A stretch of DNA of 64,000 nucleotides from Bacillus sp. FJAT-18017 (GCF_001278805.1 NZ_CP012602.1:4065501-4129500), one strand, 5' to 3'; shown: positions 1 to 9,586, numbered from the stretch's first letter. The notes: a model not told the origin generated them from the sequence alone. Numbers and translations: made by a program.

Positions 1-276
1 TTGATTTTTCGTTAACCCAGAAGTTGAATGCTCCGATTTCATCCATTGTAAAGTCGTAGGATTGACAAGAATTTGCTTTCCCAAGTCCTCCGCCTGAGTG
101 GTAATGGAATTAATATATAAAGAGTATTGATCCATCATCTCAACCGTTAAATCCTGGGTCTGTCCCTTAATCACAGAAGAAAACCAATTAGGAACCAGAA
201 AGGAAAAAATGATGAAGGGAATAGTTAGCAAGCATGTAAAAACCAAAAATAAACGGTTTCTTAATGAAAAAAACAT
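1..276 (-). CDS. Sensor histidine kinase-like protein, N-terminal part (runs off window)
   Basis: The reading frame is open from an ATG at 276 to the window edge (92 codons). A good ribosome binding site (GGGGAGG) lies 7 bases upstream. The first 35 residues hold a short basic start (MFFSLRNR) and one hydrophobic membrane segment, followed by an extracytoplasmic-looking stretch (IKGQTQDLTVEMMDQY...). This is the arrangement of the YesM/LytS-type two-component sensor kinases common in Bacillaceae, but the kinase domain lies outside the window. A methyl-accepting chemotaxis protein would start the same way, so the family call is inference. Confidence 0.6.
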   Translation of the reverse strand, partial: MFFSLRNRLFLVFTCLLTIPFIIFSFLVPNWFSSVIKGQTQDLTVEMMDQYSLYINSITTQAEDLGKQILVNPTTLQWMKSEHSTSGLTKNQ

Positions 277-1340
277 TTTCAACCTCCCCACAGTAGAAAG
301 AAAGCCCTTACAACACACTCAATAATTAATTTAGCATATCTCGATATTTTCTTATATAGGAGAAAAATGACAAAGAAATCCTCTATCGAAAGTTCTATCT
401 TCACAAGAAGCGGTGAGTTTTCTATAGTAAGATTTGGCCAATCTATAGTCACCCTATATGTGAAATTGATTCACCTACCCGTTCGATCACCGCACTTTAT
501 ACTGGATATTATACTAGAAAAAGGGGATATCCTTCTTTACATTTAATTAGTTTATTCTACGGTTTCTGTTACCATCTATTGATACTAACCCAGAGGATAA
601 ATTTTTTTAAGTGGTCTATGACCAACCATTTGGACAGTACTTTTAGTTTTTCGGCGGATGGGGAATGTTTTGTTAGAAAAATTTATTAAATGGCATTTCT
701 AAGTCCCAATTAAATTTCATGTCCGTATGCTACAAGGTTCCATCCGATTCCACCTGCATAGAGTACGACAATTTTTCTGCGGGCTATCATTTTACCCATA
801 TTACTGTTTTGACTCTGGTAAAAGGAAGATGAAACTAGATTATTAACCACTGCCGGCGGTGTCCCTCTAATTGTTGCAGGCGAGTGTTGCGCCCTGGCCC
901 CCAAGTCTCACTTCATTAATAGAAGGGGTGAAGGAGTGAAGGATGTGTCGATTAAAGGTTGAATCATGTTTTCGGTTAATTATCTGGAGCAATCGTTTGG
1001 GTTTACCGAGATGCACTGGGATCCTGTTTCTGATGAAGGGCGGAGTAAGGTATATTGACTTGGGAGAGATGTGGCTGACGATGAGTGTAAAGAAGAATAT
1101 TGCTCGGAATGAAATCCGGGTATTGTATACGCATTGGCATTTTAGTGAATGAGGCAAAGTTTAATTGGATGGTCGAACAGCTGAAGTTTCTTTGGTATTA
1201 AGCTCATTCTTTGCCGGAAGTGGGAAGAGAGGAATAAGCGATTGGTTTATTAACTGGATCCTGGTGGGTACAAGATTTTAATATCGGCATGCTGGCGGAG
1301 CGGCTGGTGTATTACGGGTAAGTAACGGGCATATAGATTT
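277..1340. other. Gene-poor kilobase with decayed coding traces
   Basis: I see no intact gene here. Around 975-1150 (+) a reading frame beginning MFSVNYLEQSFGF is broken by two in-frame stops, and the next stretch (about 1150-1340) continues coding-like in other frames, as expected of an old pseudogene. A 64-codon minus-strand frame at 710-904 has no ribosome binding site and no family I recognise. Nothing else is apparent. Confidence 0.35.
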
Positions 1341-1347
1341 TTATTGA

Positions 1348-1390
1348 ATAATAGGCCAAGCGCCAACCATTATGACTGGCGCCCTATTAT
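1348..1390 (-). terminator. Hairpin downstream of the ypuA-like gene
   Basis: The arms GCGCCA and TGGCGC form a stem with flanking AATAGG/CCTATT pairing. It sits just past the stop codon of the minus-strand DUF1002 gene and is followed on that strand by an AT-rich run. Confidence 0.6.
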
Positions 1391-1399
1391 CTTTAATCA

Positions 1400-2269
1400 T
1401 CATTTAAACCACGAAGCAATCGCATCCACGATGGCTTTCAAGAAATCACCAAGCTTTTCAAAAAAATTCTTTCCTTCTTCACTTTCTGCGAAGCTATCCC
1501 ATTTTTCTTTTGCTTTCGTGAGTTGATCGCCTACAGCATTCCAGTTGATATCAAGGTTTTGCCACTTTTCGATCAAAGAGACGAACAGGTTGATGTCCTG
1601 GTCTGTGAGATTGATATTAATTTGCTTTGCAGCTTCTTCCACAAGGGCTCTTCGCTCTTCGTCATTCTTCGGGTTAGTATCAGCAAGCTTATCCTTGATG
1701 ACCGTGACAAGTTCGCCTGCCTTTTCCTGCCCAACCTTTTCACCTAGTTCTGCTGTGGCGACCATTTCTTCGTTGGCAACCTGTTTTTGCTCCTCGGGGA
1801 TTTTTTCACCGGAGGCTTTTTCATATACTTTGATAAGCCCAGTCAATGCTCCTGTTCCCGAAACAGTGAAAGGCGCTGTTACATACACATGAGCATCTTT
1901 TACACCGGCCGTAGTCAATGCATTCATGTACATTTCGTTTGATACATAATTGATGTTTTTCGACTCTACCTCAATCCCGGAGTCTTTGGCACCGATTGTA
2001 ATCTTTGCGGAGGAAATGGCTCTCGTTCCGATTTGTGCTTTCGGCATATAGGAACCCAAGTATTTATGTTCCTCTTCGTTTGTTACTTCTACAATCATTG
2101 CGCTCTTTTCATCCACTTTCATTTCAGCAAGCAAATCTTCTTTTTGTTTTGGTGTCAAATTTGCCCCGAGGGTGACGAGTACATCTCCTTCCGCAGCATC
2201 GGCAAACGTCATGATTGGCATTGTCAGAATAAGACTCAGTACCATTATTGTAGATATTATACGTTTCAT
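1400..2269 (-). CDS. DUF1002 secreted protein, YpuA type
   Basis: A 289-residue protein with a signal peptide (residues 1-23, basic start then a hydrophobic core ending TFADA). The body carries the features of the DUF1002 family: an early VTLGANLTPKQKEDLL segment and a long mixed alpha/beta region. The length matches B. subtilis YpuA (about 290 residues), which is exported and has no known biochemical role. It is a single gene with its own hairpin downstream and a clear ribosome binding site (GGGGAGA) before the ATG. Family membership is confident; function is unknown. Confidence 0.8.
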   Translation of the reverse strand: MKRIISTIMVLSLILTMPIMTFADAAEGDVLVTLGANLTPKQKEDLLAEMKVDEKSAMIVEVTNEEEHKYLGSYMPKAQIGTRAISSAKITIGAKDSGIEVESKNINYVSNEMYMNALTTAGVKDAHVYVTAPFTVSGTGALTGLIKVYEKASGEKIPEEQKQVANEEMVATAELGEKVGQEKAGELVTVIKDKLADTNPKNDEERRALVEEAAKQININLTDQDINLFVSLIEKWQNLDINWNAVGDQLTKAKEKWDSFAESEEGKNFFEKLGDFLKAIVDAIASWFK

Positions 2270-2398
2270 TTGTATCTCCCCTTCCCTATGAAACTACACA
2301 TAGTATACTTCGACATTATAACACTTGTTTCTTGTTAATATAAAAATGACAGTGTGTTGTACCCCAATCCAAACAAGATATTTGCTACTACTATTGGG

Positions 2399-2875
2399 CT
2401 ACAGCTTAATCTTGGTATCCACCTCAATTTGTGGATTTTTACTTTTCAGCAAAGATACAAACGATTGTTTATCCTTTGGAGAAATGAGCGCCATTCCAAA
2501 GCCATAGCCTGAGCCATATGAGATTTCCAGCCTATCAAGTGAAAGTGCCGGAGCCGATAACGGATTTTTGGACTTTCTAATTCTCCTGATATCTTTTATT
2601 GGGATTTTCTTTTTTATAGGACCGTATTGGATAATAAGAGTTTCTTCGCTTACTTTGTATCCAGTCGTAAACCAGCACCAACCTAACAGGATGGCCAACG
2701 GTCTCAAGAAAAAAAGTGCCCCATAATCCTCTCCGATTAATAGTGGAGTGAAACAAACCACTATACAGCACCAATAGATTGGATACAGCCATATATCTTT
2801 TTTTGATGGAAAGTACAATCCTATCCCCTTCCTTTTTCTCCTTATTTTACAGTCACTATGTCCAAAAGGTTTCAA
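2399..2875 (-). CDS. Membrane protein with bacterial PH-like (DUF1200/bPH_6) domain
   Basis: A protein of about 158 residues. Two membrane segments lie near residues 30-70 (WLYPIYWCCIVVCF and a second one), followed by a cytoplasmic beta-rich domain (YKVSEETLIIQYGPIKKKIPIKDIRRIRKSKNPL...) typical of the YokE/DUF1200 PH-like family. The start is uncertain: the only upstream initiation codon is a TTG whose possible ribosome binding site (GGAGG) is about 16 bases away. The molecular role of this family is unknown. Confidence 0.65.
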   Translation of the reverse strand: MKPFGHSDCKIRRKRKGIGLYFPSKKDIWLYPIYWCCIVVCFTPLLIGEDYGALFFLRPLAILLGWCWFTTGYKVSEETLIIQYGPIKKKIPIKDIRRIRKSKNPLSAPALSLDRLEISYGSGYGFGMALISPKDKQSFVSLLKSKNPQIEVDTKIKL

Positions 2876-3034
2876 TAATTTGAAATGAGAACCTCCAAAA
2901 TCAAACCAGAGATGTATAGGGAATTAAGGCCCAGGTTCATTAAAATAGTATGCCCCCCTTACTATAATGAACCTTGTAAAAAGTCGCAGGTACTTTTTTA
3001 ATGAGAAAAAAAGAGCATCTTGGGGGTACAGGAA

Positions 3035-3565
3035 ATGAGAAAAATAGGTCCAAAAGGTATGAAGTGGCTGAAAATTATCCACGTTTTTTTAGTAGTATTA
3101 TTTTTTGGAGGAATAGTAAGTTCTTTGACTTTATATTTGCATATTGATATAGCAAAATATGACGAGTCTTATTTGAGCTATAAAAACCTTATTGTGATTA
3201 GTGATCATATTGTGAGATGGGGTGCAATCGGGACTTTACTGATAGGTTTCACTTATGGATTTTTCACTAATTGGGGCTTTTTTAAGCATAGATGGGTTGG
3301 CGTGAAATTTGTTCTCTATATTATTCAAACCCTAGTCGGTATTTTTGTTGTAGACAAGCTGATGGTCGCGAATATGGAATTATTGGAGACTCAAAAAGAA
3401 ATGGCCTTAACCAATCCAATTTTCATCCGCAATCACGAGAATACACACTATGCGGTTTACTTCCAGGTTATCGTTACATTTTTCATCTTTATCATTTCAT
3501 TTTTAAAACCATGGAGAAAGAAACGGCTTCAATCAAAAAAAGTAAAAATAGAAGCAGAGGATTAA
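3035..3565 (+). CDS. Four-helix integral membrane protein, DUF2269/CopD-like
   Basis: A 176-residue protein, taking the ATG at 3035 with a GGGGG/CAGGAA site upstream; a TTG 15 bases earlier is an alternative start. Four hydrophobic helices are spaced as in DUF2269/CopD-like membrane proteins (WLKIIHVFLVVLFFGGIVSS at about 11-30; others near 65-85, 95-115 and 145-165). Conserved-looking histidines lie near the first helix and in the last loop (NHENTHYAVYF). The role is unknown; heme or copper binding is known for some relatives but is not shown here. Confidence 0.6.
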   Translation: MRKIGPKGMKWLKIIHVFLVVLFFGGIVSSLTLYLHIDIAKYDESYLSYKNLIVISDHIVRWGAIGTLLIGFTYGFFTNWGFFKHRWVGVKFVLYIIQTLVGIFVVDKLMVANMELLETQKEMALTNPIFIRNHENTHYAVYFQVIVTFFIFIISFLKPWRKKRLQSKKVKIEAED

Positions 3566-3726
3566 TATGCTCCCCTGCTTCTTCCTTGTTGCCACTGCAA
3601 ACGAATTATGAATCCAATAACGCTAGCACTGCCCAATATCCTTTTTATGAAGTCGCGTTCCTCAACCGGAACCTGGGCCCAGGGCGTTTTCATCGGAACT
3701 ACGTTTTGTACGCGAACCTATTTTGA

Positions 3727-4890
3727 TTAAAACAGATTTAGCTTTTCAATTCTCTGTACTGCTTCTTTAAGCCGATCCTCATCAACCAGCAGTCCAACGC
3801 GGACATATCCTTCGCCATACTCACCAAAGCCGTTTCCTGCTGCCACTGCTACGTCGGCTTTCTCCAGCAGCAGATCAGCAAATTCTTCACTGGTGAATCC
3901 ATCCGGCACTGGAAGCCAGGCAAAGAAGGAACCTTGGGGTGCTTCGACTTCCCACCTTATTTCACGGCATGCAGCAATGAATGTATCACGGCGTCTTTCA
4001 TAGCGTTCAACAAGCTCGTCTACTGATGTTTGATCCCCCGTTAAGGCTGCAACTGCCGCTTTTTGGACAGCAGGAAAAAGACTGCAATATAGATGGTCCT
4101 GGATGAGATTAATCGCTTCAATGATTTCCGCATTTCCAACTGCAAATCCAACGCGCCAGCCTGCCATATTGTATGTTTTGGACAGGGTGTACATCTCAAT
4201 GCCAACATCCTTCGCTCCCTCTACTTCAAGAAAACTCACCGGTTTTTTCCCGTTATAGCCAATTGCACCGTAGGCAAAGTCATGTACAACTGCTATCTGA
4301 TTTTCTTTTGCAAACCGGACTGTTTTTTCAAAAAAGGCATGATCGGCGGTTGCACCAGTTGGGTTGTTTGGATAGTTTAAGTACATTAGCTTCGCTTTTT
4401 CCTTTTGCTCAGTGGTAAACGCCTCATAATCTGGCAAGAATTGATTTTCCGCCTTCAGAGGGAAGGTTTCATATTCAACATTGGCTAAGGCAACACCTGA
4501 TAAATAATCCGGATACCCTGGATCCGGTAACAACATCGTGTCTCCATCATTTAATAAACATAATGGCAATTCTACTAATCCGGCTTTCGTTCCAAATAAA
4601 ATCGCCACTTCTGTTTCGGCGTCCAATTTGACGCCGTATTGTTTTTCGTAATACTCTGTTGCAGCTTCCTTTAATTCCGGAATGCCTCGAAAAGGCGAAT
4701 ATTTATGGGTTCCTGGATCTTCTGCAGCAACCTGGAGTGCTTTTACAATATGGGCAGGTGTGGGCTGATCAGGATTTCCTTGCCCTAAATTGATAACATC
4801 TCTTCCCTCGGCTACTGCTTTGTTGACTTTATTGACAAGAGAAGCAAAAAATTGCTGCGGCAGCTTCTTCAATCGCTGTGAATATTGCAT
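3727..4890 (-). CDS. mtnE: Methionine-salvage aminotransferase MtnE
   Basis: A class I/II PLP-dependent aminotransferase of 387 residues. In B. subtilis MtnE (YkrV) converts 2-keto-4-methylthiobutyrate to methionine in the last step of the salvage pathway. Visible marks are the N-terminal NLGQGNPDQPTP, the aminotransferase signature YPNNPTGA, and the PLP lysine K238 in TLSKTYNMAGWR. The sequence closely follows YkrV from memory over the full length. I chose the ATG at 4890 because GAGAGGA lies 6 bases upstream; a longer start at 4911 has no such site. The gene is divergent from mtnU, the same pairing as in B. subtilis. No S-box is visible in the 99-bp divergent region. Confidence 0.88.
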   Translation of the reverse strand: MQYSQRLKKLPQQFFASLVNKVNKAVAEGRDVINLGQGNPDQPTPAHIVKALQVAAEDPGTHKYSPFRGIPELKEAATEYYEKQYGVKLDAETEVAILFGTKAGLVELPLCLLNDGDTMLLPDPGYPDYLSGVALANVEYETFPLKAENQFLPDYEAFTTEQKEKAKLMYLNYPNNPTGATADHAFFEKTVRFAKENQIAVVHDFAYGAIGYNGKKPVSFLEVEGAKDVGIEMYTLSKTYNMAGWRVGFAVGNAEIIEAINLIQDHLYCSLFPAVQKAAVAALTGDQTSVDELVERYERRRDTFIAACREIRWEVEAPQGSFFAWLPVPDGFTSEEFADLLLEKADVAVAAGNGFGEYGEGYVRVGLLVDEDRLKEAVQRIEKLNLF

Positions 4891-4989
4891 GATAATCCTC
4901 TCTTCTTGCACTTATTTATAAAACATAAATATTGCGAATTTAGTTTAAATTCTATAAGTTTAATATAAACTATTCTAGCGGGTGAGAGA

Positions 4990-5775
4990 ATGAAAATTGC
5001 TTGTGTGCAAATGAATATCCAATTTGGAGATGTTGAACGGAACTATGCCAGTGTTGAGAACTATATAAAAAAAGCAGCTGCAGATAAGGCAGATATCATC
5101 GTTTTCCCTGAGATGTGGAATACAGGGTACGCGCTGAACCAACTGGATCAATTAGCCGACGAAAACGGCCAGAGAACTCAGAATTTACTTAGTGAACTTG
5201 CTTCGAAATTCAATGTGAACATTGTTGGCGGATCTGTTGCAACCAAACGGGACGGAAGTTTTTATAATACGATGTATGTTGCCAATCGAAGTGGAGAAGT
5301 CGTGGCTGATTATGATAAAGCGCATCTTTTTAAACTGATGGATGAACATCATTTTCTGAATGCAGGCCAAAAGATGAATACGTTTGAACTGGATGGCATC
5401 ATGTGCGGCGGCGTGATTTGCTATGATATCCGTTTCCCGGAATGGATTCTTGCCCATGTCCTGAAAGGTGCAAAAATTATGTTTGTACCAGCTGAATGGC
5501 CTGCAACAAGAATTGATCATTGGCAAATCCTGCTCCAGGCGCGCGCCATTGAGAACCAGTGCTTCATCGTGGCTGTCAATCGTGTCGGATCAGATCCCAA
5601 CAATCAATTTAACGGTCATTCAATGGTCATTGCCCCATGGGGAGAATTGCTCCTCAGCAGACAAACAGAAGAAGGAATCTATACTGTCGATTTGGATTTG
5701 AAAGAAGTCGACCGTGTTCGAAACGCAATCCCTGTTTTTCAGGACCGCAGAGCGGATTTATATGCCAACAAATAA
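4990..5775 (+). CDS. mtnU: Carbon-nitrogen hydrolase MtnU (omega-amidase)
   Basis: A 261-residue nitrilase-superfamily enzyme. In B. subtilis MtnU/YkrU is thought to hydrolyse 2-oxoglutaramate, the by-product of the glutamine-dependent MtnE reaction, to 2-oxoglutarate and ammonia. The Glu-Lys-Cys catalytic triad is visible: E41 (VFPEMWN), K110 (DYDKAHLF) and C144 (GVICYDIRFPEW). GGTGAGAG precedes the ATG. It is divergent from mtnE and followed by a strong terminator, so it is probably monocistronic. Confidence 0.87.
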   Translation: MKIACVQMNIQFGDVERNYASVENYIKKAAADKADIIVFPEMWNTGYALNQLDQLADENGQRTQNLLSELASKFNVNIVGGSVATKRDGSFYNTMYVANRSGEVVADYDKAHLFKLMDEHHFLNAGQKMNTFELDGIMCGGVICYDIRFPEWILAHVLKGAKIMFVPAEWPATRIDHWQILLQARAIENQCFIVAVNRVGSDPNNQFNGHSMVIAPWGELLLSRQTEEGIYTVDLDLKEVDRVRNAIPVFQDRRADLYANK

Positions 5776-5840
5776 AGAATTCATCATTATGAAGTGCTCA
5801 TTATAAATACCCATATTAAAACATTAAATCACACTTAAGC

Positions 5841-5884
5841 AAAAAAGCTTGTTGAGAGCGAATGTTCTCAACAAGCTTTTTTAT
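5841..5884 (+). terminator. Rho-independent terminator after mtnU
   Basis: A long stem (AAGCTTGTTGAGA with TCTCAACAAGCTT) around a GCGAATG loop, followed by TTTTTTATT. The A-run on the other side could also let it stop minus-strand transcripts. Confidence 0.9.
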
Positions 5885-5930
5885 TAGAGGGGCTTTCTCT
5901 AATTTGGTAGTTTGCTTTAAATTTGGTTCG

Positions 5931-6293
5931 CTATTCAGTTTCTAACTCATTTGTAATCTGTTCAAGGAAATCCCAATCTACATCCCCATCTAGTCTGTTC
6001 GATAGCTCTTCAAGCAGCTGAAAAGCCTGCTAATCCATGCCACCATCATATCCATATTTAACAAAGTAATGATTTTTAAAATACACATACCAATTATACT
6101 TGCTGTATAAAACCTGTTCCTGGGTAAAAGATGAACTGGCTACTATCTCATTATTGTATTCCTTTAAGAATAGAAAATAATGAAGGAACCTTTCTAATTC
6201 TTTATTATCAACAGTGATAATAGTAGATAAATCCAATTCAGGTTTCATAGTAAGAAATAAATTTTCAAGTTGTTCTTTCGTAATAATATTCAT
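5931..6293 (-). pseudogene. Small hypothetical gene interrupted by an in-frame amber codon
   Basis: From the ATG at 6293 (AAGGTGG upstream) 87 codons lead to a TAG at 6030-6032. The same frame then continues for 32 more coding-like codons (QAFQLLEELSNRLDGDVDWD...) to a second TAG at 5931-5933. The acidic, helical tail looks like the natural C-terminus, so the first TAG probably truncates a gene of about 120 codons. The N-terminal part has aromatic-rich helices. I recognise no family. Confidence 0.5.
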
Positions 6294-6477
6294 TTGACCA
6301 CCTTATTCAGGATAGTATTTTACTGTTATTGGATGCCCTTCACTTTCAACATCGTAACTCCTACATCATGTACCCATATACCTTTCACTTCGATAATACA
6401 TATAGAAAAATGATTTACACTATCAATTCTAATCTGTTTACATCAAAAATTGAAAAATAAAAATTAAAAGAATATTA

Positions 6478-6506
6478 TTGACAAATAATATTAAGATTTG
6501 TAATAT
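6478..6506 (+). promoter_or_regulatory. Sigma-A type promoter of the met operon
   Basis: TTGACA at 6478-6483 and TAATAT at 6501-6506 with an exact 17-bp spacer. It lies 29 bp before the S-box aptamer, as expected for the leader promoter. Confidence 0.75.
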
Positions 6507-6534
6507 TCATATATAACTTAACTGAATATCTATA

Positions 6535-6635
6535 CTTATCAAGAGTGACCGAGGGAAAGGCCCTATGACGTCCGGCAACCTCCTTAAAGGGAAGGTGCTA
6601 ATTCCTTCAGAATGATTTTCATTCTGGAAGATAAG
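6535..6635 (+). ncRNA. SAM-I (S-box) riboswitch aptamer
   Basis: The leader shows the S-box hallmarks in order: P1 arm CTTATC, AGAGTGACCGAGGGA, GGCCCTATGACGTCCGGCAACC, AAGGTGCTAATTCC, a P4-like hairpin (TTCAGAATG/CATTCTGGAA) and the closing P1 arm GATAAG. S-adenosylmethionine binding in this class favours the downstream terminator and turns methionine uptake genes off. It is followed at once by a terminator and then by metNIQ. Confidence 0.93.
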
Positions 6636-6647
6636 TCGAATATAGTC

Positions 6648-6685
6648 TTCGATGCTTCTTTCAGTTTGAAAGAAGCATTTTTTAT
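6648..6685 (+). terminator. S-box expression-platform terminator
   Basis: The stem GATGCTTCTTTC / GAAAGAAGCAT with a five-base loop and a run of T. It starts about 15 bases after the aptamer, the usual layout for a transcription-attenuating S-box. Confidence 0.88.
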
Positions 6686-6699
6686 TTTTGGGGGGTTAA

Positions 6700-7020
6700 T
6701 TATAACTGAATGCATTGGCTGAAAAATAAACGGAGAAATTCCCTCTAAATCGGGAAATAGCCATATTTCCCGAAAAATAAGGGGAGCTTTTCCAGTTATT
6801 TGATTCAAACCATTAAATTTTGGCCGTATTGGGAGTAGTTAAGGGGAATTTCTCCTCTTATACCAGCTTTATAAGCTGCCTCTATTTACATTAGGGGGAA
6901 TTTCTCCACTTATAAATTTTCATACCCAGAGTGATTTTTAAAGAAAAATAGAAACAAGGCCGGTCATGAACAGTCATTAGTTTCACCCTAATCACTGATT
7001 CACTAAATCCGGTTAATTGG
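6700..7020. repeat. Leader stretch with three copies of a GGAGAAATTCC-type motif
   Basis: Between the riboswitch terminator and metN lie about 330 bases without a gene. They hold three short copies, in both orientations, of GGAGAAATTCC (near 6739, 6843 and 6895), with flanking arms that can pair (CGGGAAATAG with its complement near 6755-6775). It may be a folded intergenic repeat inside the met leader. No reading frame with a ribosome binding site is present. Confidence 0.4.
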
Positions 7021-7032
7021 AGAGAAGCTTCC

Positions 7033-8046
7033 ATGATTACTATTCGTAATTTATCAAAAACCTATCAGACCAAAAGCGGACCTGTAAAAGGTGTCGATGA
7101 TGTGTCCCTTACGATTGAAAAGGGCGAAATCTATGGAATTGTCGGTTATTCCGGGGCTGGAAAAAGCTCACTGCTTCGCTGCATCAATTTATTGGAGCGC
7201 CCTACTTCTGGCGAAATCATGGTAAACGGAACAAATTTAACTTCATTAAAAAGTGAACAACTCCGCCGAGCACGTCTAAAAATAGGGATGATATTCCAGC
7301 ACTTCTACTTAATCAGCCAGAAAACAGTCTATGAGAATATCACTTTTTCCTTAAAAGCAGCCAATACGCCAGCTAAACTCATTCCCTCTCGAGTGGAAGA
7401 ACTGCTTGAGATGGTCGGTCTTTCAGATAAACGGGATGTGTATCCTGCACAGTTAAGCGGAGGGCAAAAGCAGCGGGTCGGCATTGCAAGGGCATTGGCC
7501 AATAATCCGAGTGTCCTGCTCTGCGATGAGGCGACTTCGGCATTGGATCCAACAACAACACGTTCGATTCTCAGTCTATTAAAAAAAATTAATGAAGAAC
7601 TGAATATCACGATTGTTTTGATTACCCATGAGATGAATGTCGTCAAGGAAATTTGCGACCGAATGGCGATAATGCAAGACGGAAAAATCATCGAGGAAGG
7701 CTCTGTATATGATGTCTTCTCCGACCCGCAAACAGATCTCGCCAAAGAATTTATCAGCAGCGTTGTTTCCTACGAGGTTCCTGAAGCAATTTTACAAAAA
7801 TGTGAAGGAACGATTATAAAGGTAATGTTTAAAGGCGATGTGGCTGGTGAAGGCGTTATTTCCGAAACGCTAAAGACATTTAACGTTAAAGGAAATTTCC
7901 TTCATGGATCGATTGAATATATCGGCGGCTCCCCGCTAGGTGTCTTTGTGATGGAACTCAGCGGCCAAAAAGTGGAGATAAACCAGGCGATTCAATTTAT
8001 TGAAAATCGTACATCACATGTGGAGGTGGTGCGAGATGGGCTTTGA
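7033..8046 (+). CDS. metN: Methionine ABC transporter ATPase MetN
   Basis: A 337-residue ATP-binding subunit that powers import of methionine. Walker A GYSGAGKSS is at residues 38-46, the ABC signature LSGGQKQRVGIARAL at about 140-154 and Walker B LLCDEATSALD at about 160-170. A C-terminal NIL/ACT-like domain (from about residue 265), typical of MetN, is present and is known to sense methionine in relatives. GGAGAGAAG precedes the ATG. The gene overlaps metI and lies under S-box control. Confidence 0.92.
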   Translation: MITIRNLSKTYQTKSGPVKGVDDVSLTIEKGEIYGIVGYSGAGKSSLLRCINLLERPTSGEIMVNGTNLTSLKSEQLRRARLKIGMIFQHFYLISQKTVYENITFSLKAANTPAKLIPSRVEELLEMVGLSDKRDVYPAQLSGGQKQRVGIARALANNPSVLLCDEATSALDPTTTRSILSLLKKINEELNITIVLITHEMNVVKEICDRMAIMQDGKIIEEGSVYDVFSDPQTDLAKEFISSVVSYEVPEAILQKCEGTIIKVMFKGDVAGEGVISETLKTFNVKGNFLHGSIEYIGGSPLGVFVMELSGQKVEINQAIQFIENRTSHVEVVRDGL

Positions 8047-8707
8047 TATCCCCCATTTAATTGAGATGATTCCAGATATCAATAAGGCGTTTGTCCAAAC
8101 CATTTACATGATCGCCATCTCGCTATTTGTAGCAATTGTGATTGGCTTGCCGGTTGGAATTATTTTATTTATTACAGACAAAGGGTTATTTATGGAAAAT
8201 CGATTCATCCAGAACATACTGGGTTTTTTCGTAAATATGGTCCGATCGATACCATTTATCATCCTGTTAGTCGCCCTTATTCCACTGACAAAGGCAATCG
8301 TTGGGACAATCATTGGGCCAACTGCAGCCAGTGTTTCCTTGTCAATAGCAGCTATCCCCTTCTTTGCCCGGATTGTCGAAAATGCACTTCGCGAAATTGA
8401 TAAAGGTGTAATTGAAGCTGCTATTGCAGCAGGGGGCACTCCATGGATGATTATAAAAGATGTTCTTTTATTGGAAGCAAAGTCAGGAATTATTTCTGGC
8501 ATTACGCTTACAATCATTAGTTTAATTGGTTTTTCCGCGATGGCCGGAACAGTTGGCGGCGGCGGTATTGGAGATTTAGCAATTCGCTTTGGATATTATC
8601 GCTATGACGATACAATCATGATCGCTACTATCATCATCCTGATTGTTTTAGTTCAAGTGGTCCAGCTTCTTGGTGATTTCATCTCCAAAGCAGTTGATAA
8701 AAGATAA
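8036..8707 (+). CDS. metI: Methionine ABC transporter permease MetI
   Basis: A 223-residue inner-membrane permease with five predicted helices and the EAA-type coupling loop (EIDKGVIEAAIAAGGTPWMIIKDVLL). I chose the ATG at 8036 because GGAGGTGG lies just upstream inside metN and the size then matches the family. It overlaps the end of metN by 11 bases, indicating translational coupling. Confidence 0.9.
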   Translation: MGFDIPHLIEMIPDINKAFVQTIYMIAISLFVAIVIGLPVGIILFITDKGLFMENRFIQNILGFFVNMVRSIPFIILLVALIPLTKAIVGTIIGPTAASVSLSIAAIPFFARIVENALREIDKGVIEAAIAAGGTPWMIIKDVLLLEAKSGIISGITLTIISLIGFSAMAGTVGGGGIGDLAIRFGYYRYDDTIMIATIIILIVLVQVVQLLGDFISKAVDKR

Positions 8708-8752
8708 ACAAGGTTTCAACTAAAATACTATAAATGAAAGCAGGTTCACAAC

Positions 8753-9586
8753 ATGAAGAAATGGCTAGTTAGTTTTATTTTACTTATTGCAGTGGCAGCT
8801 CTTGCTGCTTGCGGTGCAGACAAAGCAAGTGAAGAAAGCGGCAAAGCAGGAGAAACAAAAGAAGTTAAATTTGGTGCAACTGCTGGCCCATACAGCGATA
8901 TGGTAACAAAGGCAATCAAACCAGCACTGGAGGAAAAAGGTTATAAAGTAGAATTAGTAGAATTCAGTGACTATATTCAACCGAATAATGCCCTTGATAG
9001 CGGGGACATTGATGCAAACCTATTCCAACACACGATTTATCTTGAAAACTTTGCAAAAGAAAACAATATGGACCTGACGGCTTTGATTTCAGTACCAACT
9101 GCTCCTATGGGCATTTACTCCAATACGTATAAGTCATTGGATGATGTGAAAAACGGTGCTACAGTAGCGATTCCGAATGATCCGACAAATGCTGCCCGCG
9201 CCTTCAACACCCTTCAAGATGAAGGATTGATTCAAGTTAGCGAGGATGCCGATCCGCTAAAAGTATCTGAAAAAGATATTACAGAAAACAAGAAAAACCT
9301 GAAATTCCAGCCAATTGAAGCAGGCCAGCTCCCTCGTGCGGTTGAAAGTGCAGATTTGTCTGCAGTTCCTGGAAACTTTGCTTTAGCTGCAAAAATGGAT
9401 TTACTCAGTGCATTAGCATTAGAAAATATGCTCGATCCATACCGTAATATTGTTGCTGTCAAAACAGATAATGCTGATTCCCAACTTTCCAAAGATATTA
9501 AAGAAGTAGTTGAATCGGATGAATTTGAAAAAGTGATTGATGAAGAATTCAAGGGATTTGGAAAGCCTGAATGGATGAAAAAATAG
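8753..9586 (+). CDS. metQ: Methionine-binding lipoprotein MetQ
   Basis: A 277-residue NlpA/MetQ-family substrate-binding lipoprotein that delivers methionine to MetNI. The signal peptide ends in a lipobox LAAC, with lipidated C20. The family core is seen in VKFGATAGPYSDMV, FSDYIQPNNALDSGDIDANLFQH and the IPNDPTNAARA segment. It follows metI after 45 bp in the same operon. A hairpin (GCTGACC/GGGTCAGC, 9597-9616) lies just after it but lacks a T-run, so downstream readthrough is likely. Confidence 0.92.
   Translation: MKKWLVSFILLIAVAALAACGADKASEESGKAGETKEVKFGATAGPYSDMVTKAIKPALEEKGYKVELVEFSDYIQPNNALDSGDIDANLFQHTIYLENFAKENNMDLTALISVPTAPMGIYSNTYKSLDDVKNGATVAIPNDPTNAARAFNTLQDEGLIQVSEDADPLKVSEKDITENKKNLKFQPIEAGQLPRAVESADLSAVPGNFALAAKMDLLSALALENMLDPYRNIVAVKTDNADSQLSKDIKEVVESDEFEKVIDEEFKGFGKPEWMKK

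Noticed and set aside
710..904. 64-codon minus-strand frame as a gene
   Set aside because: No ribosome binding site, no recognisable domain and no homology in memory; it lies in a decayed stretch.
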